A stretch of 64,000 nt of DNA from the NCBI GenBank assembly GCA_022478985.1, contig JAKSZP010007904.1:1-64000 (forward strand), given 5' to 3'. This document shows, piece after piece, positions 10,387 to 21,656 of the stretch (its first letter is position 1; each line of letters starts with the position of its first letter). This DNA comes from Massospora cicadina (lineage: Eukaryota > Entomophthoromycota > Entomophthoromycetes > Entomophthorales > Entomophthoraceae). The position numbers and the translations under genes were made by a program. Under the pieces are notes generated by a model. It was not told the DNA's origin. It was given only the letters and a program-made list of their open reading frames with translations, and made no database searches.

Positions 10387-10408
10387 AGTTTTTCCTCTAT
10401 TCAAATTA
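10387..10408. repeat. Target-site duplication of LINE-1 (5' side)
   Basis: Matches 5092-5113 at 20 of 22 positions and marks the 5' end of the element. The preserved 5' end shows that insertion was full-length. Confidence 0.85.
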
Positions 10409-11339
10409 GATGTTCTAGAATTCATCTTCTTAGTAGTCATCTTTTCAGCTCTGCTGACAGTTTGATAAGAAGATCCCTCACACTAAAGTAGGACTTTGGC
10501 CTTATTTAATACTAGCGTAACTAACTTCTGATTTTCAGTGTCTAACAAGTTCATTACCACTACTAACTTAGTGGTCTCTGGCTCTCTGGCTATACTGATT
10601 TTGAATAAATCTATTATGCACATTCACCTTCTTGTCAAACTTGGTTTATTTAACCTAGCTGACCATAAATTGTAGCTCTTGGCTGCAGGCTGAGGGCCCT
10701 GTGCTGAGCCTATCTGAGTCCCCAAGTTATCAATAAAAGGAGGGGAAGTGACACGGCGTTGATCTGCTGTACCCTTTGATTGCACAGAAAGACTAAAGAT
10801 AAGAATGGAAGGAGCAATATCCTGCTCTGTCAACAGGGTTTCAAGAGAAACTTTATCCTTCCTGAATTAAAGAATATCTTGCTGAATTGCCAACATAAAT
10901 TGATTCAGTATTTTAGGTAAGCGGCAGCGTTCCACTGCAATGTAGTTTCCATATACTACTTCCATTTAGTCAACAGCTTAAACGTCTGCTTTTAGGGCGC
11001 TATTTTCAATCACTAAAGACCTTACAGTTTGTCCTTGAGTTTATGTTCCTTTGCATAAAAAGTCAAGGGCCTGATACAAATATTTAATGAGCGTACAGCT
11101 TTGTCCATATTTTTTCCAACTCTTTCCCTTATCAATTGTGAAAAGTATGATATCATAGAGAAGACCATCGTGAGCAATCACGTCTGCTCATACCTGCCAA
11201 ATCTTGGCAGAGTAATTTTTCTGGGCCACAAGGCCAGAAACCACCGCTTCAGAGTGGTTGCGCTAGATCTGAAGTGGAGGATTCTTCTACTATGGTTTCT
11301 GATTTATTAAAATTTGTATTAGAAGAACAAGTTAATTCC
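10409..11339 (-). pseudogene. Gypsy H gag region (interrupted by LINE-1)
   Basis: Begins next to a primer-binding site (11340-11355) and runs leftward to the LINE-1 insertion, resuming at 5091. Short minus-strand frames survive, for example 10833-10624 with 'LTEQDIAPSILIFSLSVQSK' and 'KLVVVMNLLDTENQKLVTL' near 10560. No clear capsid motif is left. The gag assignment is inferred from position just after the primer-binding site. Confidence 0.4.
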
Positions 11340-11355
11340 CCAGTAGTGAGCCCCA
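11340..11355 (-). promoter_or_regulatory. Primer-binding site of gypsy H
   Basis: On the plus strand it reads 'ccagtagtgagcccca', 14 of 16 bases as in D and E (cctgtagtgagcacca). On the minus strand it starts with TGG, complementary to a tRNA CCA end, and sits two bases from a TG...CA-type LTR end ('ttcaca'). It indicates a minus-strand element whose 5' LTR lies to the right of 11357. Confidence 0.6.
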
Positions 11356-11357
11356 CA

Positions 11358-12089
11358 TGTGAAGATCAGAACAGCGGAGCTTTATTTTCAGTGATAGATT
11401 AAACAAACTAAACATAAGATGATGCATGAGGACAGTAACCTTGACCAAAAAGTAATAATACAAGTTATATATGGAAACAAGGGTTTTTATATAAATAGAA
11501 CAAAGGAGCACTCTGTAATACTAGATACTGTCAGTGGTCCAGGACTCAATAATGGTATTCTTTGTATAATGGATCTCTCAGCTTCTAATGGAAAAGATCC
11601 CCTTACCATTGACAATCCTCCCCAGATATGCGTTCTCTACCAAAGATCTCATAGGTGCTTTCCATGGTTGTTAAGCAGCACCTCTGAATAACAGACTAAA
11701 ATCGTACTAAATAAATTTGGGTCAGAAAACAAATAACTAAGGTTGAGGCATTTCCATATAACAATGTAATCCTTTGGATGCAATTAGATTACTGATAAAT
11801 GCCCTAATAGATATAGGGCCCTATTATTAATGAATTTATGCTGGCACAGTGGTAACAGAGTAATAGTATTCAAAAGGCTAAATAGAGCGCTATAGGGAAT
11901 GAGGCTACAGAATCATAAGTCTCTAGTTCTAGGAAATAAGAAATGTGCCAGTGGGGATTTAGAGTTTGATTTAAGTAGATTAATACTTTAGACTGCTACG
12001 TAAAAAAGCTAGGGCCACGTTGCAAAGTAACTACTATAAGGATCAAATCTGCATAATAAAAATTAATTAAATTATATAGTAAAGCTATA
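11358..12089. other. Probable decayed 5' LTR of gypsy H and unassigned sequence
   Basis: AT-rich, starts with 'tgtgaag' next to the primer-binding site. A plus-strand frame at 11419-11691 (90 codons) has no recognisable domain and is probably chance. No second LTR was found for comparison. Confidence 0.35.
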
Positions 12090-13074
12090 ATATATTTCAA
12101 GATGATTGACTAAATTGGTAACAAATCTTCCTATCTTTCACACTAAAAGGCCTAAAAAGATGATAAAAAGGCTTTTAGACCATGGTAATTCTTGGGACAT
12201 TGCTCAAGGACAATCTTGCAGGCTTTCTGATAAACTCATAACACCAAGAAAAACTTTGGACAGGTAAATTTGTTGATGGAGCTCCCAAGGAACCACTGCT
12301 ATCAATAAAACAATCATAACTAAATGGAGTGTTTTTGATATATAAGATCTTATGCTGTTCAAAAGTAATTCTGAAATTACAGTGCAAACAGCACCAAAAA
12401 TGTGAGCATACAATCAAACTGATTATAGATTATATTAGATCTATGCGCCTTTATACCTTGCGCATAATTTTATCACCAGGCTGAGGTGCAGTGGGTGTTG
12501 ATACCAACAAGCTGCTGTTATCTGGTATTCTTTGTAGTGGTGCTCTTAATTGGGCTGACCTAACCCAAAATAATAATGCTACCCAGGGTCTGTGGCTAGC
12601 ATTCACGCCATGACAGCCTCTGACCACCTGTTCAGCCTTTTGCTAGTCTTCTGCCTATATGCCTTCATAGGGTCCCTTTCATACAGGTTTCTACGTAACT
12701 TCAGGCCATGGTAACCCGGTTCTTCCTGCTGTGATATCTCAATTTAATGCGCAGATGCCATTCGGGCATTCTGAGACTGCCTTCACCACTCACACCAATT
12801 TATGGCATTATGAACTTATATTTAACTTAAAACGACTTATTCAGTTATGATTGTATCAATGCAAAAGGCTTTTTTTATGAATTAAAAGTAAAACAGAATA
12901 TCAGGTGGATAAGGATTGGGGAGTGTCCTTGACATGAAATGATAGCCCAGAAAGAGCTATATGAATTGTTAATAGATTATTCACATGAACTTAAAGATCC
13001 CAGCATCTCAGTGACTTGCTGGCCTGTCCATAGGGAGCCTAACCTTTTACCTATTTTTCCAAGAATTTTTCTAA
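12090..13074. repeat. Direct repeat X, left copy
   Basis: Resembles 26890-27860 in the same orientation along most of its length, for example 'ttgggacattgctcaagga' against 'ttgagacattgctgaggga', then the shared 'gctcccaagga' block and 'ccatgacagc'. The copies flank gypsy B on either side. Divergence is high. It could be the LTR of another element. Confidence 0.6.
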
Positions 13075-13658
13075 TGTAAGATTATACTGACATAACTGAC
13101 ATAATAATAAAGATTATTGAAGCTAACAGGACTTCAGCTATCAGTGTAGTGAATTTCCTAGCTCCCACGTTAATAGAAATCCCAGTATAATTAAATATTA
13201 CATATTTTTGGGATTTTTCTGGAATATATAAGCTGGTTTATTATAAGGAAAATGAATTATCAGTCAAATCAGCGTCATGGGCGTCTTAGCGGAATTATAT
13301 ATTAATAGGGCAGTTGCACTTTGGCAATAATATCAATTCTGGAAGATAAGGTAAGAACTAAAACTATTTTAATAAGTGAATATTTATAATCTTTGGGAGA
13401 TAGGCTCTTGATGAGGGTATTAACTCTTCCAATTGGAAAGATCTTTCTTAATTCTCAAGTGTTTATCATGTTTGGATCATGGCTCGTCAATTTCCTTTTA
13501 CTCTTTGTAATGTAATATTGTTCAAATGTACCCTTTATACATTTAGAGTCAACAGTAGGGTCAAAGGGTTTATGGGCATTAGTTTCAGTCAATTATAACT
13601 AGCCTAGTATAAAGGCAAAAATCTAATCAAAATTAAGATGCTTTGATCTTTTCCAACA
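13075..13658 (-). repeat. Gypsy B 3' LTR
   Basis: On the minus strand it begins TGTTGG after a purine-rich 'ttgagggttat' tract and ends TTACA (plus-strand 'tgtaagattatactga' at 13075). It aligns with 26108-26699, including the shared stretch 'ttcaaatgtaccctttata'. Confidence 0.75.
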
Positions 13659-13849
13659 ATAACCCTCAATATCTTGCTGAGGGGCAACATAACTTTAAAA
13701 GGGACCTCTCATGAACACAGTTAACATAAGCCCCCATCTTAATCAAGGCAATAATATGTTCAGGCCACGTTGGTAAATTATTCAAAGGGCCAGAACAACA
13801 ATACATAATTTTTGTGTATGCCACGTATTGGCCTATGATGGTAAAATAG

Positions 13850-14880
13850 TACCATAACCCTAATTAATACTCAGGCAGGAGAGCTTTTGATATTAGCCTA
13901 ATCATTTTATCATCTAGTCATAAATCTAGGTATTTGGATATTAAAAGCCTGTAGCCTAAATAATTTCTATAATAGTCTTCTCAAAGCTAAGTCCGTGGTG
14001 TCAGCGGTTGATGTTTCATGATAAACTGGACACTAGAAGGTAGCACATGTTTTCAATCATAGAGGTCCTTAAATGGTGACATTTTAATGATTTGTGGATA
14101 ACTTACCAAGTAAGCTATTAGAGCATATGAAGAATCTTATTACATCAGGTCAAATTAGTTTATTCCATTTTTGTAAAAAAAATGAGAGTACCATTAGCTT
14201 TTGACAGACCCATTAGTAGAAGGGTGATATGGCCAAAAAGGTCTGGTACGTCCACATTAATGTCTTTAGTTCATTAACAATATGGAATACATCATTAATA
14301 CCCTTATTAGGCAGGAGTAATTTTAGACTGCCATGCCTGGAAAAGACTTGTTTAAGTAAGAATGAGGCAGTAGCCTTAGCGGTGGCTGATACTATGACAT
14401 GTCCTTGGCCTAATTTGAGAGATATCAATAGCTATTATCATATAAAAGTGCCCATACATGGCAGTGGACAACGGGGTATGACTTTTTTTCTGATGTTAGA
14501 AAAAAATGAAGCCAGGAAAACAACTTTGTGTTGGAATTTGGGTTAGAAGGGCCTTGATTTGCACAAAAAAGTAAGGATTCAAGGACATCAAGAATGGAAT
14601 TTAGACATGTCTTCCCATTAGCATTGTTCCTTAAGCCATTAGTAAGACTTCCTCAAAGCGCCATGCCCCATATTGGTGTAAGCCTACATAATAGTTGAGG
14701 TTTGAGATTAGGGTTGGACATAGTGTAACCAAGCCATCCCACCTTTTCTTTGAGTAGCCCTTCCTCAGTGTGTTTGTTACATCGTTTGTTTTAACTGCTT
14801 TTAATTTTGGGGTTCCCGTTCCCATATCTCAGGACAGCCTATCAACTCATAAATTTTATAAATCTTTAGACGTATATAAA
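13850..14880 (-). pseudogene. Gypsy B integrase
   Basis: Core remnant at 14428-14213: 'KATASFLLKQVFSRHGS' followed by 'LLLPNKGINDVF', where the family norm is 'LLSDNGTNF', so the second catalytic Asp is replaced. The C-terminal part near 14130-13850 keeps 'AYLVSYPQIIKMSPFKDLY', the counterpart of 'AYLVSYHHVIKMSPFEALY' in gypsy C. Many stops. Confidence 0.75.
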
Positions 14881-14889
14881 GTTAGTATT

Positions 14890-15260
14890 GGCAAGCGGGA
14901 TAATCCTACAGCATTTTGATGGTTACCCTGCCTTATTCACAATTGAAAATTGTATTTTTGCAATTGAGAGCCCGCCTTAATTGTCAACCATTAGGATCCT
15001 TGATTTTCTGCAACCACTTCCATGACGCATAATAAGCGATAGTCAAGAAGTGCTTTTTGTATAAACAGGTATGGAAATGTTTAATGGCTAGAATCCCATT
15101 CAGGCTTTTCTGTTGAGTAACGCTATAATTCCTTTCTCTCTTAGATAAAGTCTTACTGAAGTATGCAATAGGGTAGTTGACTTGGTTGGAATCAAGCTGA
15201 GCTAGTATAGCTTCAACTGTGACATCTGTGGAGTCTGTGAAACTAAAGAAGTTTTCAAAT
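14890..15260 (-). pseudogene. Gypsy B RNase H
   Basis: One frame with few stops: 'FTDSTDVTVEAILAQLDS' (first catalytic Asp), 'AYFSKTLSKREKNYSVTQQ', 'LNGILAIKHFHTCLYKKHF' and 'WKWLQKIKDPNG'. This is the normal succession of RNase H motifs in Ty3/gypsy pol. Confidence 0.85.
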
Positions 15261-15559
15261 TAAGGATGATCAACAAAGAAGCAGTCATTAAAGCTTCTTG
15301 ATGATAGTTAAAAGCTTGTTGCTGGGATGCTTCCCAATAGAAAAATCCTTCCTTTTAAAGTAAATAGACTAAGGGCTTGTTCAGCATCCGCGAAATTTGG
15401 AATGGCTGTCAATATTAACCGATTATTCCTAAAAAGACCTGAACATCACGCAGCTACCAGGTCAAGACATCTTTTAAATACCAACTACCTTGTCAGGTAG
15501 AGGAGAGATTTTTCACACTTAAACTTTATGTCCTTATAAATCCATCTATTTCTGAGATA

Positions 15560-16340
15560 GGTTTTTTGCATTTAGAAGGCTTTAGCTTTATTTTGATGCC
15601 CATAATTGATCAAAGCCGCTCATAAGTGCTTTAGATGCTCATTGAAGGTGCTAATAACATGGTAGCATTGTTCATATAAATCAATACTTAAGACATCCTA
15701 AGATCTTCAAGAATATCATCCATAGCCTTCTGAAAAGTAGTGGAGGCGTTGTAAAACCCCTGGCGCATACAAGTCATCTCAAATAGACCTTCGCTGGTGT
15801 AAAAGCACATTTCTCCATATCTTCCAGTGCCAATTAGATCTTCCAGTTTCCGCTGGTTAGATCCATGGCGGAAAAAAATCAGGATCTCACTAACAGTCAG
15901 AGAAATTCATTGATGCAGGTCATAGGGTAGCTATCTTTTTGAGTGATTTCACTCAGAGACCTATAGTCCATCACGACGCAATGACCTCCATATTTATTAC
16001 AGACCAGTAATAGTGGAGAAGCACATGGGCTTTGAGTGGTTTCTAGAAGTCCAGCCTCTAATAATTGTTTTAACCCTTTGGCCACTTCCCTCTTTAAATT
16101 TTAATTACCAATGGGGCCTGGCAAAACAGGCTTAGAGACGCCATTATGCACCTTGTGCTGACCCTTTCATTAACTAAAATCATCTTTTTTGAAATTATGA
16201 CACCATAATCTGCAATTAGGGATACCGGCAAAATATGTTGCTTGGTAGACTCTGATTCACAGATCATTACCTCAACTTGATTCATGATGAGGATTTTCTC
16301 AAGTCCTAGTTCAGGTAAAGATCTACAGCCAGCCATGGAA
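15560..16340 (-). pseudogene. Gypsy B reverse transcriptase and upstream linker
   Basis: Linker frame 16336-16094, then RT: 'GLKQLLEAGLLETTQSPCAS', 'CVVMDYRSLSEITQKDSYPM', 'MRQGFYNASTTFQKAMDDI'. The catalytic motif reads Y-M-N-N (about 15670-15690) instead of YxDD; both Asp-to-Asn changes are single G-to-A transitions. LINE-2 entered just upstream, at 16440. Confidence 0.85.
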
Positions 16341-16425
16341 CTAACTTATAATAGGTAAAGTATGTATATAGGCTATTAGCTGGTTGTGGATCACAGTCAT
16401 GGGCTGATCAGTGTTATTGGCCTCT

Positions 16426-16440
16426 AATATGCTAATAGGA
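16426..16440. repeat. Target-site duplication of LINE-2 (5' side)
   Basis: 'aatatgctaatagga', repeated perfectly at 21642-21656. Confidence 0.92.
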
Positions 16441-16531
16441 CAACTTTTCTCTATCATTGCAATCACTAATTGCAACAAATTTGATTTAAGACTATTTAAG
16501 TTTGATAATCTCTTTGAGGAGGTTACTGTGC

Positions 16532-17886
16532 ATCCAATGGTGGGTAGCAGTTGGGCTAGCAAAGTAAAGGGCACAGGATTGGGCTGCACACCATCCAAAA
16601 GTGTGTAAACGCTCTGGCGACACCAGCGGCCTAGATAAGAAATGGCAGTGAATATTTCCCTGAATATATTAGCCTGGCAAGTGAAATAGAACCAGCTAAT
16701 AAATACTCCGCATTCCCATCCCCTGTCATCAGTGGAGCACAGGGTTTGAGTTTTCCTGGATACTTTTAAATGGCGCTTTGGGAAAAATTCTGTGAATATG
16801 TTTGTAAACATTTTTCAGCAGCAATATATGTAGCACCGCATTCCATGGCATGCAGTTGGTTGGATCTCAGGTTTGAAAATAAATAAGCAGTGGATGAAGC
16901 TGCACAGGTGTGTGGTGGCAGACTTCCCAAATGGTCATGGATTGTCAAGACAAAGCACACTAGGTGGACCAAGTCAAACCAAATTCTTGTGACCTTTGAC
17001 TTCCTCCCCACAAAAATAAAGTGCACGGTGCTGGAGCTTCACTTCATGGATGGGCTTAATAGCTATGGGGAATTTCGCTCCTTCGAAATGCAATGCTTTA
17101 CACTTATGCTGGACCTGTGCATGGGTAAAGCGATTTCTATGATTACCCCATCCACAGTCATAGCTTAAGATTTGACCCAAATCCCCCACACCACTGTTTG
17201 TTTGTTGATGGTCAGGAATCCCACCCGTTCTGTGTCACAGCGGATAGAGCACCCCCTATCTGCACCTTTTATTGTGCTTTTGGCCACAAGGGCCACACAT
17301 GCCTCACCAAGGAGGGCATCATACAAAACTAAATCCTTCAAAACACATTGGGCAGTGCAGACTCACATTATTAACCAGCTATTGACTCTGACGCCGCCTT
17401 CCTATGGGGCATTAAGGGATGTTACATTAAAATCAAATCTGAATCCCCGCAAGAATGCAAAAAGGTAAAACAGGCCTGTAGAGCAGTGGCTAAGGTGCGG
17501 CCATGGCTGCGTCTGTTTTATTACCTTCCCAGACCCAGGGTGACATTGAGTCGTTGCTGCTGAAGTGGTTCGTGAATCCGTTCACCAATCAGATTGGGCT
17601 AACCAACTTGAGACTCAATGGGTAAGTCATATTTACCCAAGCAATATTACCAAGCATTGATCAAAACTGATTCAACAACCAATTTCCCTTCCAGATTTCT
17701 GTCAGCCTCTGATGATGCATCACAGGAGCACAGAAATTCAAAACATTTGTAACAAATCAGCAAACGCCAAGAAACCTACTTCCACGCCATTTGCAAAGAA
17801 TGCCCTCAAGAACACAAATAAATTGTACAATCTGCAATCTTCAGATAATGCTGATGCTATTGAGAAAGTGGCTAAGGAAGGCTAAA
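16532..17886 (+). pseudogene. LINE-2 ORF1 (decayed)
   Basis: Begins like LINE-1 ORF1 ('VGSSWASKVKGTG'). It keeps fragments such as 'HCVVADFPNGHGLSRQ' and a zinc-knuckle region near 17255-17310 reading 'ICTFYCAFGHKGHTC'. The first Cys here supports Cys as ancestral at the position that is Tyr in LINE-1. Numerous stops and frameshifts. Confidence 0.8.
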
Positions 17887-17937
17887 GGGGCCCTTCCCAT
17901 AGCACCTAAAGTGCGATGGGGGAGCCTTCACAATAGG

Positions 17938-20900
17938 GACGTTGAACATCACTGGGCTCAAGGCCTCACTATCCTGGGCTAGGAAACTGAGTTTTCTAAA
18001 AGTTAATTTACCTGTGGACTTCCTGGAAATTCAGGAAACCCACTGTCCACACGCTGCCAAGGAAACATGGCAACCATGCTCCTCCCCTCTCTTTCTTTTT
18101 GGTTGCCACACTGTGGAGTGATTATATGTGCAACCCATACTTTTAAATTTATTTCTAAAAGTTCAGACCTCGATGGCCATGTGCTTGTAGTGTCCTTTTT
18201 GTGGGATGATGTAGTGCATGCTATATTTTTATTTTATGCCCCGACCTTTGGCAGGCTAACTAGGAATTCCTCTTGGCCTTTACTTCCCTCCCACTTCCTC
18301 CTGACCCATTTGTGGTGGGCGACATGAACTGCTGGGCCAACCCAGCCACAGACTGCTGGCCTTCTGCACCTGCCCCCCACAGGGGCATGTAGAACTTTGC
18401 ATTCTAAAAGCCACTTTGGGGGTGTTTGATACCATACCTAAACATGCACTGCAGCTCCCCAACATGTCCTTTCTCCATGTGCACAACAGTCAGATGAGGT
18501 CTATGTCATGCATTGACCTCATTCTTGCCCCGTTGAACTTTTGGCCTCATGTTGCACACTTTATGACAACAAAAATCGTTTTCTCTGACAACAGGTTGAT
18601 TTCAATTTTCTTCTCTTTGTCACGCCCAGCGGCACAGGTGCCAAAGTGGTGCAAACTTCGTACTGCTGAGATCACGTCGCCCAGGTTTTCCTCATGGTTA
18701 GACATCAAGATTTCAGCACCAGAGCTTTCCATACCATTCTATGTGGACAACTTTGCTACCTGTTAACCTTTAAAAGAAGCACCATCCACCAGGCATGCCA
18801 TATCTCATTACGTCACTCTCAGGTTGTATCAGCAGTCATTAAGCGCATGCTTACAGAAGTGGACCACCTGGAGTCTAATGTCCCAGCTGTAAGCTACAGC
18901 CAGATTAGGGTTTAAGTGGGCAGAAGGGTCTTCTAATCTTAACGCACTGGTAAGACAACACAGACATCACACTTGTGTTCATTATAGGCCAAAAAATATG
19001 ATGGTGGGCGACACGTGCTCCGCCTATTTCTTCTGAGAATTTTTCGCACTGTGACAGAGCTTGGCCTGCACACAGGTGTGATGGATGGACCACTCTGCCG
19101 CAGTTCTCCAGCCAAAGTGGCAATTGAATTTCGAAATTATTACTCCAAATTGTATAACTCTGATACAGTCAAACCAGCTGAAGTTGACGAATTGCATGAA
19201 AGTTCACATATCCGCACCATTTCCCATTATTTGGAGTTGATGAGTTTAATTTTAAAAAAACTCTGGTATGCCGTTCATGGTGCACTGCACAGGAAATGCT
19301 CAGGTTATTCAATATTCCTTAGGAATTCTATAGGGAAAATTTTACTTATTCCTCATCTTTTTTGCTTGCCTCAATAAACCAGTATTTGTTAGAAACGCTT
19401 TTTTCCTGGGAGCCAGGAGGCGTTCACAATAACGCTGTATAAAAAATAGGATAAGCCGGATTTGGCCAACTGGCGCCCCATTTCACTTCATAATACTGAT
19501 ACTAAGTTATTAACTAAAGTAATTTAAATGCCTAGGTTAATTGCTCTAATATCATTTCCTCAGAGAAATTTGGTTTCAATCCCAAGCAGTCTATATAGGA
19601 CAACTTACACACTGTAGCCAACGTCTGCCAATCCATGGCTACTGGGGCACTTGTTTTTAGACCAGCAGAAGGCTTATAAAGAGTCAACTGGGATGCCTCA
19701 AAGCCTGCCTCCACAAGTTCCACCTCCTCCATCAGTTCATAAATTGGTGATGTTGCTTACGGAATCTGCCACAATGTCTATGCATGGCCCTGGCTTCCTC
19801 AATGATGTAGTTTGCCCTCATAGAGGCATATGCCAAGGGGACCCTCTAAGCCCACTCTTGTATAACTTCAGCATTGATCCACTTTTACACAATGTAAATT
19901 CCCGCTTTTCTGTTGTCAAAAGTGCAAGGCCAAGCAGCGTTTAAGATGTTGACATTTGATGATGATTGTGTGGGTGGGGTATTTAACAACCAAGATGCAC
20001 GCGTGCTGAAGGCTACTATTAGTTTAATCCAGGGTAAGCAACGCCGCCCTTAACACCTCCAAAACCGAAATTATTCTCCTCAGCTAATACCATGCCCGAT
20101 GGTCACCAGAACCCCGTTGCCTTCCTGCTTCAGCAGCAAGCTCACTTGTTTTCTTGCCCCATCCACCCCATATCACCACGCTTGTGCTCCCTTTCGTGCC
20201 AAGACCCACTGATGCTCTGGTACACCATTTGGGTGTGTAGCTGGAGGCGGGAGGATACGCCTCATTGGTAATTGAGCATCACGTCCTAGATAATGTTGCA
20301 AAGCGCATCGCTTCCCTTATAGCCCACCAGACTACCCTTCAAGTCCAGGTTGTGCTTGCCAACTCTATGCTCCTGTCTAAAGTCTGATTTGTGTCCCATG
20401 CTATCAACTTTTCACCCTCTTTCTAAACATCTTTATACGCCCTCCTACAAGGGTGGCTTTGGTTAGGCCGCACACCACCAGTGCTCCTGGATGTCTCGAT
20501 TGGCCCTCACATAGTGGTGGTATGGGTCTGCTCAACTTCGAGGCCCATGCCACCAAACTACTTGGCTTCTGCATTTCTGCAGTCACCAACTTCACACTCT
20601 AAACCCAACACTGGTCACGCACAGCATGACCCTTTTTGCCCACGCCCTTGGCATCCATAACCCCACTAACCCTAACTCTCTTCTTACATATATGGGAACC
20701 CACCCAACTGCAGCAAGCCTGAACAGGACCACCGCCCATTTTAAAATGCTTCTACTTAATATGAGAAGTTTATAAGAGGATAAGTATCAGCGGGTATACC
20801 TTTCAGAGGGGTCACCCAACTACTTTAATTCAAACAGGAAGTACAAAACAAGCTGTTATGAACAAATGACACAAATGAGGTCCCCTACCATGGTCAGAGT

Positions 20901-21600
20901 GGAATATCTGGGCACGTTGGGCATCCCATACTCCCTAGAAACGCAGAAAGCCATATGGATGTTTACCCATCAACCTCTTTACACCCACAAGTTCGTTTTC
21001 ATGTGTGGCGCTGTTAAAACGGGTATATTGTACTGCAGAGTGATCCAACGCATCACACTCTTCATGTGTTGTGTGTGAGCAATATGGTACTTTGATCAAC
21101 CGCCTGGAAGAGTGCGGACCTTCAAAAGCGATCTGGTGCAAGGTTCAGCGTCTCTTTTGACAGGAGCAAACACAGCCCTTCAGACTCTCTAAGAACGTCT
21201 TCGCCTTGTCCTTAAATTCCCCTATATGACCTTCCCTATGAGCCTTAGTGGTGGCAATCGCTATTTGGACTATCCACATGGTTGTCTTGGATGCCATTTT
21301 AGGCTATACTCCCACTCTCCAGGAAGCTGTACGCCTACTTCAGTCGCACCTTATGGACCACTGTCAAGCATGGTTGTTTGGTTATCTATCATCTGGCCAA
21401 TGACAGTTTGTCTCATCCTGGTACCCAGTATAGTTCATCACTATAAACCCTTTTCTTCATATGTTCTCAGTAGTGGCGCAAGCCTCTACTCATGATACCC
21501 ATATTCCTTTAAAAGCGTTCCCACTGGCAACAGGAGACAGCATTAGCTTCACTGGGGTGCCTCTAGTGTATATTAGTGCTTGATTATTTTTACATATTTC
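17938..21600 (+). pseudogene. LINE-2 ORF2: endonuclease-RT (decayed)
   Basis: Endonuclease opens near 17938 ('LNITGLKASLSWARKLSF', 'IQETHC') and keeps 'GDMNCWANPA' near 18320 and 'CIDLILAP' near 18510; the last motif is S-D-N ('FSDNRLIS'). RT blocks: 'FANWRPISLHNTDTKLLTK' near 19460, 'FLDQQKAY' at 19657, 'RGICQGDPLSPLLYNFSIDPL' at 19820-19890, and 'TFDDDCVGG' near 19945 in place of 'AFADDCVVG'. C-terminal helical remnants run to about 21600. Stops and frameshifts throughout. Confidence 0.88.
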
Positions 21601-21641
21601 AAGTGTCCGTCTCATGGTCAGCCTTCCCAGAATAAAATTAA

Positions 21642-21656
21642 AATATGCTAATAGGA
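21642..21656. repeat. Target-site duplication of LINE-2 (3' side)
   Basis: Perfect copy of 16426-16440. Confidence 0.92.

Larger units (their letters stand above)
16441..21641 (+). mobile_element. LINE-2: second full-length L1-like element
   Basis: A 5.2-kb relative of LINE-1 in the opposite orientation, matched from the 5' UTR ('caacttttctctatcattgc' against the LINE-1 5' end) to the 3' end ('cttcccagaataaaatt'). Bounded by a perfect 15-bp target-site duplication. It has many more stops than LINE-1 and fewer CpG, so it is older. It splits gypsy B between gag/protease and RT. Confidence 0.93.
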
